64,000 bases of DNA. Origin: Saccharopolyspora flava. Its GTDB lineage: Bacteria; Actinomycetota; Actinomycetes; Mycobacteriales; Pseudonocardiaceae. Positions within the stretch are counted from its first letter, which is position 1. The number at the start of each line of letters is the position of its first letter. Where the stretch lies: positions 295,624 through 359,623 of the forward strand of contig NZ_FOZX01000006.1 of the NCBI RefSeq assembly GCF_900116135.1, read 5' to 3'. The notes below the pieces were generated by a model. It saw only the letters and a program-made list of their open reading frames with translations, searched no databases and was not told where the DNA came from. The translations under genes were made by a program, and so were the position numbers. Below, piece after piece: positions 1 to 9,905 of this stretch.

Positions 1-14
1 CGCGCATTTTCACA

Positions 15-323
15 TCAGAAGTCCCAGGTGATTTCCGCGTAATTCCCGTTGGTGGCCAATCGTTCGCACTCAAGACATTTCTCGGCGATATTCTTCGTCT
101 GCGGTTCTCGCCCCAGCGGAGTGGGTTGCGGGATTTTGACTTCGTGCGCGCACAGAGCTGGAATAACCTGGCCGGAATATACCGCTCCGGGCCTCATCGT
201 CGTCGCGTGGCGAAGGGTCTGACCAGTGCCGACTATCCAGAACACGTCCTGCCGATCCTCGGCGAACCCGTTGTTGTTCATCCGCTCCCGTTCCTGTGCA
301 CAAGCCGCGAATGCTCGGGCCAA
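15..323 (-). CDS. Small zinc-ribbon-like actinobacterial protein
   Basis: This 102-residue protein has the layout of the small 'zinc finger protein' family common in Pseudonocardiaceae: a Trp-containing N-terminal half, a His-Ala pair (RHAT), then a single Cys (ALCAH) and a C-terminal CLEC pair that could complete a Cys/His metal site. No membrane segment or signal peptide is visible. Such proteins are often near regulators or conjugative genes, but nothing here fixes a role. The assignment rests on motif spacing only. It stands alone, upstream of the ABC exporter pair on the same strand. The first 445 bases hold no other convincing gene. Confidence 0.5.
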   Translation of the reverse strand: MARAFAACAQERERMNNNGFAEDRQDVFWIVGTGQTLRHATTMRPGAVYSGQVIPALCAHEVKIPQPTPLGREPQTKNIAEKCLECERLATNGNYAEITWDF

Positions 324-445
324 CGATAGGGTGGCGCCGCTGCATCAGTCCAGAATCCCACACCTGATCGAGCGCAAAAGGCGAATTCGCCGAATGAGCG
401 ATTGACCTCGGCTTTCAAGATCGATCCGTCCTCTTCGGCCACTCG

Positions 446-2179
446 TCAGATCTGCGCCGCCCGGTACAACTCCGCGTACGAACCACCCGCCGCGATCAGC
501 TCGTCGTGATCGCCCAGCTCCACGATCCGGCCCTCGTCCAGCACCGCGATCCGCTCGGCCGAGCGCGCGGTGTGCAGCCGGTGCGCGATGGCGATGACCG
601 TGCGGCCCGCCAGCAGTCCGGCCAGGGCGCGCTCGAGGTCCCGCGAGGTGGTGTTGTCCAGCAGCGACGTCGCCTCGTCGAGCACCACGGTGTGCGGGTC
701 GGCGAGTAGCACCCGGGCCAGCGCGAGCTGCTGCGCGCGGGCCGCGGGCACCGCGAGCCCACCGGCGCCGAGCCGCGTGTCCAGCCCGTCGTCGAGGCCG
801 CGCACCCAGTCGCGCAGGCCGACGGCGGCGAGCGCGTCGAGCAGCTCCGCGTCGCCGGTGTCCCGGTCCAGCAGCGCGAGGTTGTCGCGCAGCGAGCAGG
901 CGAAGACGTGCTGCTCCTGGGTCAGCAGCACCACCTCGCGGCGCAGCGCCTCGGTGGGCAGCGCCGAGACCTCGGTGCCGCCGAAGGCCACCGACCCCGA
1001 GTCGGGGCGCCCCGTCCCGGCGATCAACCGGCCCAGCGTGGACTTGCCCGCGCCGGACGGGCCCACGATCGCCAGCCGCTGCCCGGCGGGCACGACCAGG
1101 TCGATGCCGTGCAGCACCTCGCGCTCCGGCCGGTAGGAGAACCGCAGGTCGCGCACCACCAGGTCGCGGCCGTCGGACCGCGTCGCCGGGTCGCGCGGCC
1201 GGTCCACCGGGACCTGCGAGACACCGCGGATCCGCTGCAGCGCGGTGCCGCCGACCTGCAGCTCCTCCAGCCACATGAACAGCTCGTCCAGCGGCGCCGA
1301 CAGGGACTGGGCGTAGAGCACGACCGCGACGATCGTGCCCAGCTCGGCCGCGCCGGTGGCGTGCGCCCAGCCGCCGATCAGCAGGATCGCGGCCACCGGC
1401 AGCACGTAGGACAGCTCCAGGCACGGCAGCCACACCGTCAGCAGCGACCGGTGCCGCTTCTCGGCGGCCACGGCCGCGCCCAGCACGCGCTCGTTGCGCG
1501 CGGTCCGCCGCCCGCCGAGCCGCAGCGCGGCGATCGTGCGGGCGCCCTCCACCGACTCGTGCGTGCCGGCCTGCACGTCCGACCAGCGCTCCATGGCCTC
1601 CTGCACCACCGGCAGCGAGCGCGGGTAGTACCAGCGGGTGCTCAGCACCAGCAGCGGCACGGCGACGAGCATCCCGCAGGCCAGCAGGGGCGCGGACAGC
1701 ACCATCGCGGCCGTGGTGAGCGCGATGGCGATCAGCGCCGCCGAGATCTGCGGCAGGGCGTTGCGGATGGTGAAGTCGAGCCGGTCGACGTCGGTGGTGG
1801 CCCGGCTGAGCAGGTCACCGGTGCCCGCGGCCTCCACGGTCCCCAGCGGCAGCGCCAGGGCGTGCTCGACGACGTCCTCCCGGGCTTCGGCGAGCAGCTG
1901 CTCGCCGAGCAGCATCGCCCGCAGCCGCGCGGCCCTGGCCAGCAGCGCCTGCACGATCAGGACCAGCAGGAACGCCCCGGCCAGCAGGTCGATGCGGAGC
2001 ACGGCGGTCCCGGCCTGCACGGAGTCGACGAGCACGCCCAGCAGCTGCGGTCCGAGCAGGCCGACCGAGGTGGCCAGCACGTACAGCGCGGTGGTGATCA
2101 GGAACCGGCCGCGGTGGGCGCGGACGGTCTCGCGCAGGTGGCGGCGCAGCGCGGCGGCATCGGCGAGCGGCAGCTTCAC
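446..2179 (-). CDS. ABC exporter half-transporter, catalytic Walker subunit
   Basis: A 577-residue fused permease-ATPase: an N-terminal transmembrane domain (about residues 20-310) followed by a nucleotide-binding domain. Walker A (GPSGAGKST), Walker B with catalytic Glu (VVLDEATS) and the H-loop His (AIAHRL) are intact, but the ABC signature, normally LSGGQ, is degenerate (VPAARAQQ). It is encoded 13 bases downstream of a second half-transporter carrying the opposite defects, so the two should form a heterodimer with one working ATP site. The substrate cannot be read from sequence; related pairs export lipids, peptides or drugs. Confidence is high for family, low for substrate. Confidence 0.9.
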   Translation of the reverse strand: MKLPLADAAALRRHLRETVRAHRGRFLITTALYVLATSVGLLGPQLLGVLVDSVQAGTAVLRIDLLAGAFLLVLIVQALLARAARLRAMLLGEQLLAEAREDVVEHALALPLGTVEAAGTGDLLSRATTDVDRLDFTIRNALPQISAALIAIALTTAAMVLSAPLLACGMLVAVPLLVLSTRWYYPRSLPVVQEAMERWSDVQAGTHESVEGARTIAALRLGGRRTARNERVLGAAVAAEKRHRSLLTVWLPCLELSYVLPVAAILLIGGWAHATGAAELGTIVAVVLYAQSLSAPLDELFMWLEELQVGGTALQRIRGVSQVPVDRPRDPATRSDGRDLVVRDLRFSYRPEREVLHGIDLVVPAGQRLAIVGPSGAGKSTLGRLIAGTGRPDSGSVAFGGTEVSALPTEALRREVVLLTQEQHVFACSLRDNLALLDRDTGDAELLDALAAVGLRDWVRGLDDGLDTRLGAGGLAVPAARAQQLALARVLLADPHTVVLDEATSLLDNTTSRDLERALAGLLAGRTVIAIAHRLHTARSAERIAVLDEGRIVELGDHDELIAAGGSYAELYRAAQI

Positions 2180-2192
2180 GGTTCTCCCAAGA

Positions 2193-3749
2193 TCACTGGT
2201 CCGCCAGGACCAGGTGCCGGTCGGCGACCGCCGACCACAGCGGGCTCTGGCTGAGCACGACGGTGGTGCGCCCGGCCCGCAGGGCGCGGACGCGCTCGGC
2301 GATGCGGGACTCGGTGTGCGCGTCGACCGCCGAGGTCGGGTCGTCGAGGACCAGCACGTCGGCGTCCGCGCTCAACGCCCTGGCCAGCAGCAACCGCTGC
2401 CGCTGGCCGCCGGAGAGCAGCCGGGCGCGCTCGTCGAGCAGGCCGTCGGGCGGCAGCGCGGCGAGCACGTCGGAGGCGTCGGCCGCGCGGATCGCGGTGT
2501 CGAAGCCGACCCGCTCGCCCAGCGCGATCCCGTCCCGCACGTCCCCGGCGAACAGCAGGTCCTGGTTGTGGGCGAGCAGCACGCGGCGGTGCCGCTCGTC
2601 CGGGTCGACGTCGGCCAACCGGACCCCTCCCGCGACCGCCGATCCGGCGAGCCGCTCGGCCACGGCCTCGCCGCGATCCCCGGCGTCGATCACCACCAGC
2701 TGCCCCGCCGGGACCTCGACCTCCTCGTCGACCAGGCCCAGCGGGCCCTCCGGCAGCGGCACCGGACGAGCCGGGGGCGCGGGATCGACCTCGACGCGGG
2801 CCAGCGCGGTGGCGCGCCCGGCGGCGATGCGCGCGGCGGCGAACGCGTAGGCGGTCTCGGTGGCGGTGCGCACCGGGATCACCAGGAACGCCGAGACCCC
2901 GTAGAAGGTCACCAGCTCGCCGACGGTGATCGACCCGGCCAGCGCCATCCGGGCTCCCAGCCAGGTCACCAGCACCGTGACCAGGCCGGGCAGCAGCACC
3001 TCGGCGCCGCCCAGCCACGCGTCGACCCGACCGGTGGCCACGCCCGCCCGGCGGACCCGCTGGCCGGTCTCGGCGAAGCGCGCGAAGAACCGCCGCTCGC
3101 CGCCGATGCCGCGCAGGATCCGCAGCCCGGAGACGATGTCGGCGGCCTGCGCCCCGAGTTCTCCCAGCTCATCGCGCTGCACCTGCTCGCGGCGTTGCAG
3201 CGGGCCCAGCAGCGGGCCGATGCCGAGCACCGCCAGCGGCACGCCGATCAGCACCACCAGGCCCAGCGGCGGCGAGATCCACAGCACCAGCGCGCTCCCG
3301 CCGGCGAACGCCAGCAGGGAGCCGACCGCGCGGCCCAGGTTCTCGAACAGCTCGCCGATCTTGAACACGTCCGAGGCGCCCATCGTGACGACCTCACCGG
3401 CCTTGACCTCGCGCGGCAGCGCGCCGCCGAGCCGGATCACCTGCTCCAGCACGAACCGCTGGGCGTCGGCGGTGCCGTGGATCCACAGCGTGTGCGAGGC
3501 CCAGTTCACCGCGGTGGCGGCCAGCATCTGCACCAGGCCGAGCAGCAGCACGACCAGCGCCCAGCGCAGCAGGGCGCCGGTGTCACCGGCTCTGATGCCC
3601 TCGTCGACGGCGCGGCCGACGATGAGCGGCAGCACCGCCGTCGGCAGCATCCACAGCGCTCCGGACACGGCGGCCAGCGACACCAGGCCGGGACGCCGGG
3701 CGAGCAGGTCGACGAGGAAGCGCACCGCGCCGTTCCGGGTCACGAGCAC
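2193..3749 (-). CDS. ABC exporter half-transporter, degenerate ATP site subunit
   Basis: A 518-residue permease-ATPase, first gene of a two-gene operon with the 446-2179 subunit. The transmembrane domain fills the N-terminal ~310 residues. In the nucleotide-binding domain the signature motif is canonical (LSGGQRQR), but Walker A has lost its GxxGxGKS pattern (DAGDRGEAVAERL), Walker B carries Asp in place of catalytic Glu (VLVLDDPTS), and the H-loop reads LSQS. This is more eroded than in many heterodimeric exporters, where the degenerate Walker A usually still binds ATP. It probably supplies only the signature half of the single active site. Confidence 0.88.
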   Translation of the reverse strand: MLVTRNGAVRFLVDLLARRPGLVSLAAVSGALWMLPTAVLPLIVGRAVDEGIRAGDTGALLRWALVVLLLGLVQMLAATAVNWASHTLWIHGTADAQRFVLEQVIRLGGALPREVKAGEVVTMGASDVFKIGELFENLGRAVGSLLAFAGGSALVLWISPPLGLVVLIGVPLAVLGIGPLLGPLQRREQVQRDELGELGAQAADIVSGLRILRGIGGERRFFARFAETGQRVRRAGVATGRVDAWLGGAEVLLPGLVTVLVTWLGARMALAGSITVGELVTFYGVSAFLVIPVRTATETAYAFAAARIAAGRATALARVEVDPAPPARPVPLPEGPLGLVDEEVEVPAGQLVVIDAGDRGEAVAERLAGSAVAGGVRLADVDPDERHRRVLLAHNQDLLFAGDVRDGIALGERVGFDTAIRAADASDVLAALPPDGLLDERARLLSGGQRQRLLLARALSADADVLVLDDPTSAVDAHTESRIAERVRALRAGRTTVVLSQSPLWSAVADRHLVLADQ

Positions 3750-3842
3750 CGACGTTAGCGATGATCAACAGTCCCGGCGACCGAATTTTCCAGCAGGTGA
3801 GCCGGTCTGGACCGGGCGGGTGCGGCGGGACAGGATGCGCCC

Positions 3843-5069
3843 ATGGCGAACCCCACCGGCAGTACCCTGTCCCACCTCGAGTGCACCGCCTGCGGCCGCA
3901 CCTGCGACGCCGACGAGCTGCACCGGTTGTGCGCCGACTGCGGCAAGGTGCTCTACCCGCGCTACGACCTGGCGAAGGTCGCGCTGAGCCCGTCGGACCT
4001 GCTCGGGCGGGAGCCGTCGATGTGGCGGTACCGGGAGGTGCTGCCGATCCGGGACGCCGACCACGTCGTCAGCCTCGGCGAGGGCTTCACCCCGCTGCTG
4101 CCCGCGCCCCGCCTGTCGGCGCGGCTGGGCCTCGGCGACGTGCGGATCAAGGACGAGGGGCAGAACCCGACCGGCAGCTTCAAGGCGCGCGGCATGTCCG
4201 CCGCCGTGTCGCGGGCCCGCGAGCTGGGCGCGAAGGCCGTCGCCGCGCCGTCGGCCGGCAACGCCGGAGGAGCGCTGGCCGCCTACGCCGCGCGGGCCGG
4301 ACTCGCTGCCGGGGTGGTGATGCCCGAGGACTGCCCGCGCATCAACCAGGTCGAGGCCGTCGTCTCGGGCGCCGACACGTGGCTGGTCGACGGCCTGATC
4401 GACGACGCCGGACGCCTGGTGCGCACCACCTCGGAGGCGCGCGGCTGGTTCGACGTCTCCACCCTCAAGGAGCCCTACCGGGTGGAGGGCAAGAAGACGC
4501 TGGGCTACGAGCTGGCCGAACAGCTCGGCTGGGAGCTGCCGGACGTGGTGATCTACCCGACCGGCGGCGGCACCGGGCTGGTCGGCATGTGGAAGGCCTT
4601 CGCCGAGATGACCGAGCTCGGCTGGATCGGCGAGAAGCGCCCGCGCATGGTCGTCGTCCAGGCCGAGGGCTGCGCGCCTCTCGTCCGCGCCCACGACCGG
4701 GGAGAACGGCACGCGCCGCGCTGGGAGGACGCCGCCACCGACGCCAGCGGCCTGCGGGTCCCGGTCGCCGTCGGCGACTACCTGATCCTCGACGCGGTCC
4801 GCGATTCCGGCGGCACGGCGGTGTCGGTGAGCGAGGACGAGATGCGCGAGGCCACCCGCGAACTCGCCGCCGCTGAGGGCATCTACCCGGCACCCGAAGG
4901 AGCGGCGACCCTGGCCGCGCTGCGGCGCCTCCGCGACACCGGCTTGGTCACCGAGTCCGACCGGGTCGTCCTGTTCAACACCGGCGCGGGCCAGAAGTAC
5001 CCGGACTTCGTCCCGGCGTCCCCGGAGTTCGTCCCCGCGGACTCCCCGGCCTGGGCTTCGGGGCTCTGA
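3843..5069 (+). CDS. thrC: Threonine synthase (zinc-ribbon type, PLP enzyme)
   Basis: This 408-residue PLP fold-type II enzyme should convert O-phosphohomoserine to threonine. An N-terminal Cys cluster (C14, C17, C21, C30, C33) forms the zinc-ribbon seen in archaeal and some actinobacterial threonine synthases. The PLP lysine is K114 in GSFKARG, followed by a SAGNAGGA loop and a TGGGTG phosphate-binding loop. It is divergent from the ABC pair and ends 24 bases before purB, so may be co-transcribed. Many actinomycetes also carry thrC beside hom/thrB, so this may be a paralogue and the symbol is provisional. Confidence 0.8.
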   Translation: MANPTGSTLSHLECTACGRTCDADELHRLCADCGKVLYPRYDLAKVALSPSDLLGREPSMWRYREVLPIRDADHVVSLGEGFTPLLPAPRLSARLGLGDVRIKDEGQNPTGSFKARGMSAAVSRARELGAKAVAAPSAGNAGGALAAYAARAGLAAGVVMPEDCPRINQVEAVVSGADTWLVDGLIDDAGRLVRTTSEARGWFDVSTLKEPYRVEGKKTLGYELAEQLGWELPDVVIYPTGGGTGLVGMWKAFAEMTELGWIGEKRPRMVVVQAEGCAPLVRAHDRGERHAPRWEDAATDASGLRVPVAVGDYLILDAVRDSGGTAVSVSEDEMREATRELAAAEGIYPAPEGAATLAALRRLRDTGLVTESDRVVLFNTGAGQKYPDFVPASPEFVPADSPAWASGL

Positions 5070-5093
5070 CTAGGGCATAAGTATCCTGGGCGC

Positions 5094-6527
5094 GTGACTG
5101 AGAAGCCCAGCATTCCCAATGTTCTCGCCGGTCGTTATGCCTCTCCGGAGCTGGTCGAGCTGTGGTCGCCGCAGCACAAGATCGTTCTCGAGCGGCGCCT
5201 CTGGCTGGCCGTGCTGCGCGCCCAGGCCGACCTCGGCATCGAGGTCCCGGAGCAGGCCGTGGCCGACTACGAGCGGGTGCTGGAGCAGGTCGACCTCGAC
5301 TCCATCGCCGCGCGCGAGCGCGTGACCAGGCACGACGTGAAGGCGCGGATCGAGGAGTTCAACGCGCTGGCCGGTCACGAGCAGATCCACAAGGGCATGA
5401 CCTCCCGGGACCTGACCGAGAACGTCGAGCAGCTGCAGGTCCGCCGCAGCCTGGAGCACGTCCGCGACCGCACGGTCGCCGTGCTCGCGCGCCTCGGCAA
5501 GCTCGCGGGCGAGAACGCCGAGCTGGTCATGGCCGGTCGCTCGCACAACGTCGCCGCGCAGGCCACCACCCTGGGCAAGCGCTTCGCCACCGCCGCCGAC
5601 GAGCTGCTGGTGGCGTTCCGGCGCCTGGAGGAGCTCCTCGAGCGGTACCCGCTGCGCGGCATCAAGGGCCCGGTCGGCACCGCGCAGGACATGCTCGACC
5701 TGCTCGGCGGCGACACCGCCAAGCTCGCCGAGCTGGAGCGCCGCGTCGCCGGTCACCTCGGCTTCGCCAGCACGCTGACCAGCGTCGGCCAGGTCTACCC
5801 GCGGTCGCTGGACTTCGAGGTGCTGAGCCTGCTGACGCAGCTGGCCGCCGCCCCCTCCAGCGTCGCCAAGACGATCCGGCTGATGGCCGGGCACGAGCTG
5901 GTCACCGAGGGCTTCAAGCCCGGCCAGGTCGGCTCCAGCGCCATGCCGCACAAGATGAACACCCGCTCGTGCGAGCGGGTCAACGGTCTCGCGGTGATCC
6001 TGCGCGGCTACCTGTCGATGAGCGGGGAGCTGGCCGGTGACCAGTGGAACGAGGGCGACGTGTCCTGCTCGGTGGTGCGCCGGGTGGCGCTGCCGGACGC
6101 GTTCTTCGCCTTTGACGGCCTGCTCGAGACGTTCCTGACGGTGCTGGACGAGTTCGGCGCGTTCCCGGCGGTCATCTCCCGCGAGCTGGACCGCTACCTG
6201 CCCTTCCTGGGCACCACGAAGGTGCTGATGGGCGCGGTGCGCGCGGGCGTGGGCCGGGAGGTCGCGCACGAGGCGATCAAGGAGAACGCCGTGGCGGTGG
6301 CCCTGGACATGCGCGAGCAGGGCGCCGAGCGCAACGACCTGCTCGACCGCCTCGCCGCCGACGAGCGCCTGCCGCTCGGCCGCGAGGAGCTGGAGGCCCT
6401 GCTGGCCGACCGGCTCGCCTTCACCGGGGCCGCGTCGGCGCAGGTCGCCGACGTCGTCGCCGCCATCGACAAGGTCGCCACCCAGTACCCCGAGGCCGCG
6501 GCCTACTCCCCGAGCGACATCCTCTGA
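5094..6527 (+). CDS. purB: Adenylosuccinate lyase
   Basis: A 477-residue member of the fumarase/aspartase superfamily. It cleaves SAICAR to AICAR and adenylosuccinate to AMP in purine synthesis. The superfamily signature loop SSAMPHKMN is present around residue 280, and the upstream TSRDLTENVEQ and GRSHNVAAQATT segments match the active-site regions of PurB. It starts 24 bases after the threonine synthase gene, probably at GTG 5094. It corresponds in position to M. tuberculosis Rv0777 at the start of the scattered purine cluster. Confidence 0.95.
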   Translation: MTEKPSIPNVLAGRYASPELVELWSPQHKIVLERRLWLAVLRAQADLGIEVPEQAVADYERVLEQVDLDSIAARERVTRHDVKARIEEFNALAGHEQIHKGMTSRDLTENVEQLQVRRSLEHVRDRTVAVLARLGKLAGENAELVMAGRSHNVAAQATTLGKRFATAADELLVAFRRLEELLERYPLRGIKGPVGTAQDMLDLLGGDTAKLAELERRVAGHLGFASTLTSVGQVYPRSLDFEVLSLLTQLAAAPSSVAKTIRLMAGHELVTEGFKPGQVGSSAMPHKMNTRSCERVNGLAVILRGYLSMSGELAGDQWNEGDVSCSVVRRVALPDAFFAFDGLLETFLTVLDEFGAFPAVISRELDRYLPFLGTTKVLMGAVRAGVGREVAHEAIKENAVAVALDMREQGAERNDLLDRLAADERLPLGREELEALLADRLAFTGAASAQVADVVAAIDKVATQYPEAAAYSPSDIL

Positions 6528-6536
6528 CGCCCAGCT

Positions 6537-6568
6537 GGTCGCACGATTTCAACGGAAATCGTGCGACC
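6537..6568. terminator. Bidirectional hairpin between purB and the TenA-like gene
   Basis: A perfect 14-bp stem with a 4-nt AACG loop lies in the 47-base gap between convergent genes. It has no clear U-tract on either side, like many actinomycete terminators. Confidence 0.75.
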
Positions 6569-6574
6569 CCGGGC

Positions 6575-7222
6575 TCAGTCCCAGTGGGCGTTGAAGAAGT
6601 CGACCTCGCACTTCGTGGCCTGCTGGAACAGGCGCAGGCAGCGGGCGCGCTCGCGCTCGTCGAGCTCGGCGCCGACGCGGTCGAGCTCGGAGCGCAGCCA
6701 GGTCACCCACTCCTGGAAGTCCGGGTTGGCGTGCAGCTCGATCCACTCGGCGTGCACGAAGTTGTCCGGCTTGGCCGGGGCCCGCACCGCCCACTCCAGG
6801 TAGGTCCACTCGGCGACGGTGAGCACCGCGAGGATCTCGGCGTAGCCGCCGTTGTCGCGGGTGTCGCGCATCAGGTCGCGGAACGCCACCGTCGCCGGGT
6901 CCAGCTCCGGGTCGACCCGGTCGGACTCGACGATGCCCAGCGCCTCGAAGGACCGCTGGAAGTAGGTGTTCTCCTCGCTGGTGACCACCGCGATGCTGCC
7001 TGCCAGCTTCAGCCGCGACGCGTACCGGTCGGCCTTGGCGACCGCGGCGCCCAGCAGCGCCAGGAAGTCGTCGACGAACTGGTAGTCCTGCACCAGGTAC
7101 GAGCTCATGTACTCGTCGGGCATCGACCCGTCGAACAGCGCGTCGGTGAACGGGTGCTCGACGACGGCGGTCCAGTCCGGTTCGCTGCGCTCGCGCAGCC
7201 AGTCGGTGAAGTTCTCGCTCAC
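6575..7222 (-). CDS. TenA/thiaminase-II family protein, E-type
   Basis: A 215-residue all-helical TenA/PQQC-fold protein. Classical TenA hydrolyses aminopyrimidines to salvage the thiamine pyrimidine. The conserved acidic helix DYQFVDDFL is present. At the position of the catalytic Cys (TenA_C class) the protein reads VAEWTYLEW with no Cys, placing it in the TenA_E class, whose activity is less well defined. The start chosen is GTG 7222, which has an AGGAGG ribosome site 5-6 bases upstream; the in-frame ATG 45 bases further upstream has none. It lies between purB and purC on the opposite strand, so it is not in their operon. Confidence 0.82.
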   Translation of the reverse strand: MSENFTDWLRERSEPDWTAVVEHPFTDALFDGSMPDEYMSSYLVQDYQFVDDFLALLGAAVAKADRYASRLKLAGSIAVVTSEENTYFQRSFEALGIVESDRVDPELDPATVAFRDLMRDTRDNGGYAEILAVLTVAEWTYLEWAVRAPAKPDNFVHAEWIELHANPDFQEWVTWLRSELDRVGAELDERERARCLRLFQQATKCEVDFFNAHWD

Positions 7223-7283
7223 GCTCTCCTCCTTCTCCGGCCCATCCCACCACGTGCGGGCGGTCAACCTGCGGTGGGAGACA

Positions 7284-8183
<900 letters not shown>

Positions 8184-8340
8184 GCGCGCCCGTCACCCCA
8201 TCGCGGGAAAGGGCGGCGTGTCGTCCGGTGGGCCTGGCCTGCGGGTTTGATGGTTGCGGTGTGGAGGTTCGCCGGATTTGCGCCGGGGCGACACCTGGCT
8301 TTCAGGTAACGGTCACCCGCGCCAGGCCGAATGGGTGTTT

Positions 8341-9084
8341 GTGAGCACGCCGCTCGTGGTGTCGTTGTCGGGGCTGGAGCACCGGTCCCTGGACAGCTGC
8401 GCGGATTTCGCCGCGGAGCTCGACCGCCGGCACGTCCCGCTGTCCCTGCTGATCTCGCCGCGCCCGACCGATCTCGACGCCCGGGACCACAGGTCACCGA
8501 TGCTGAGCTGGGTCGCCGACCGGGTCGGCGGCCGGGACACCGTCAGCCTGCACGGCTTCGCCCGCGTCTCGCCGGGTCTGCGCTCCCGGCTCGCCCCGGC
8601 GGCACGGCTGCCCGCGCACGAGGCCGGGCTGCGGCTGGTGGCCGCCTCGGCGGTGCTGGAGCAGGCGGGCCTGCGCACCCGCACCTTCGTGCCGCCCCGC
8701 TGGCTGGCGTCGCCGGGCACGGTCCTGGCCGCGCAGCGGCGCGGCTTCTCGGTGTGCGCGGACGCGATGGGGGTGCGCGATCTCGGCACGGGCCGGGTGC
8801 TGCGGTCCCGCATCCGGATCCTCGGCCCGGGCGAGGTCGCCGAGCCGTGGTGGTGCCGGGCGCTGGTGCTCGGGGCGGGTCGGGCGGCGCGCCGGGGACG
8901 CGCGGTGCGGCTCGCGGTGGAGGCGCAGACGTTGGCGAAACCCGCTGTGCGGCCTGCGATCCTGGACGCGATCGACCTCGCGCTGCACCACGGCGCGGAC
9001 CCGGTCACCTACGCCTCGTTCGCGACGGCTCGTCCGGAGGCGGAGCGGGTTCCGACGCCGCGGATCCCGCACGAAGCGTGGTGA
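8341..9084 (+). CDS. DUF2334/polysaccharide-deacetylase-like protein
   Basis: A roughly 247-residue protein resembling the DUF2334 branch of the NodB/polysaccharide deacetylase superfamily. It opens with a hydrophobic strand (PLVVSLSGLEHRSL), has a DLDARD segment and an SLHGFA motif, and repeatedly reads like a TIM-barrel enzyme (RTFVPPRWLAS). The usual metal-binding Asp-Asp and HxxxH pairs are not clearly present, so catalysis is uncertain. The start is ambiguous: GTG 8341 is used because homology-like sequence begins there, but no strong ribosome site precedes it. No signal peptide is evident. Confidence 0.6.
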   Translation: MSTPLVVSLSGLEHRSLDSCADFAAELDRRHVPLSLLISPRPTDLDARDHRSPMLSWVADRVGGRDTVSLHGFARVSPGLRSRLAPAARLPAHEAGLRLVAASAVLEQAGLRTRTFVPPRWLASPGTVLAAQRRGFSVCADAMGVRDLGTGRVLRSRIRILGPGEVAEPWWCRALVLGAGRAARRGRAVRLAVEAQTLAKPAVRPAILDAIDLALHHGADPVTYASFATARPEAERVPTPRIPHEAW

Positions 9085-9090
9085 GCGGCA

Positions 9091-9150
9091 GTTTTAGCCA
9101 TAACTGACCAGGCAAAACGGACTTCGATCATGGGTGGTTATGGCTAAAAC
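9091..9150. repeat. 60-nt palindromic intergenic element, copy 1
   Basis: Perfect 11-nt terminal arms (GTTTTAGCCAT and its complement) enclose 38 nt with the central block ACTTCGATCATGG. The reverse complement of copy 2 at 23434-23493 has the same length and matches at 49 of 60 positions. This copy separates two convergent genes and could act as a terminator, but its conservation in an unrelated gap indicates a dispersed repeat. Confidence 0.8.
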
Positions 9151-9162
9151 CGCCCTACGGCC

Positions 9163-9798
9163 CTAGACCTCGGTGGCGGAGGCCCGGGGGAGCACGTCGA
9201 CCGTGGTTCCCGCGGGGCTGAGCTCCTCGAAGCGGCGGTAGTGGATGGCCGGCATCGACAGCACCGCCTCGTGGATCGGGACGGCGGCGCGCGGAGCGAC
9301 CGCGCGGAGGAAGTCGACCGCCTCGGAGAGCTTGAGCCACGGCGCCCCGGTCGGCAGGCCCAGGACGTCCACCCGCTGCTCGGGCACGTGGAACGCGTCG
9401 CCCGGGTGGTAGAAGGCGCCGTGGTCGACGAGGTAGCCGACGTTGTCGATGTTCGGGAGGTCCGGGTGGATCACCGCGTGCTCCCCGCCGACGACGGAGA
9501 TCGACGATCCGCCCAGGTCGAGCGAGTCGCCGGGCTTCGCGGTCGTCGCGGTCAGGCCCTTCTCGGCGACGGCGGCGGCGCTGCCCGGGTCGACGACGAG
9601 CCGGGCGCCGGGGTTGGCCTCCAACAGGGCCGGGAGCCGGTCCAGGTCGAGGTGGTCCCCGTGCTGGTGGGTGATCAGCACGGCGTCCAGGTCGCGCAGG
9701 TCCTCGAAGTCGGACGAGAAACCGCCCGGGTCGAGCAGCAGCCGTCCGGCGCCGGTCTCCAGCAGCACGCACGCGTGTCCGAAGTGGGTGATGTGCAC
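9163..9798 (-). CDS. MBL-fold metal-dependent hydrolase (UlaG-like)
   Basis: A 211-residue metallo-beta-lactamase fold protein of the UlaG/YtnP-like subgroup. The dinuclear metal motif is THQHGDHLD near residue 53, followed by a later His (GEHAVI), GDAFH with Asp and C-terminal PIHEAVL. No signal peptide is present, so it is cytosolic, and the substrate cannot be predicted. GTG 9798 is the start because a GGAGG site lies 8 bases upstream and the sequence from there (VHITHFGHA) matches the family's N-terminus; longer in-frame starts would add a Gly/Arg-rich tail. Confidence 0.85.
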   Translation of the reverse strand: MHITHFGHACVLLETGAGRLLLDPGGFSSDFEDLRDLDAVLITHQHGDHLDLDRLPALLEANPGARLVVDPGSAAAVAEKGLTATTAKPGDSLDLGGSSISVVGGEHAVIHPDLPNIDNVGYLVDHGAFYHPGDAFHVPEQRVDVLGLPTGAPWLKLSEAVDFLRAVAPRAAVPIHEAVLSMPAIHYRRFEELSPAGTTVDVLPRASATEV

Positions 9799-9905
9799 GC
9801 GAATCCTCCTCAGCGGCGAGCGAAATCCGCGCCCCACTCTGCCACCACCGGCGTGCGCGCGACGGACCGGCGAGACCCCCGAGCCCTCGCCGGTCCGCCG
9901 GTCGG

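Noticed and set aside
345..1433. Long Ala/Arg/Gly-rich frames on both strands within the ABC, purine and LCP genes
   Set aside because: High-GC shadow frames of genuine genes, with low-complexity composition.
2926..3987. Plus-strand frame over the ABC subunit
   Set aside because: Ser/Arg/Pro-rich antisense shadow without motifs.
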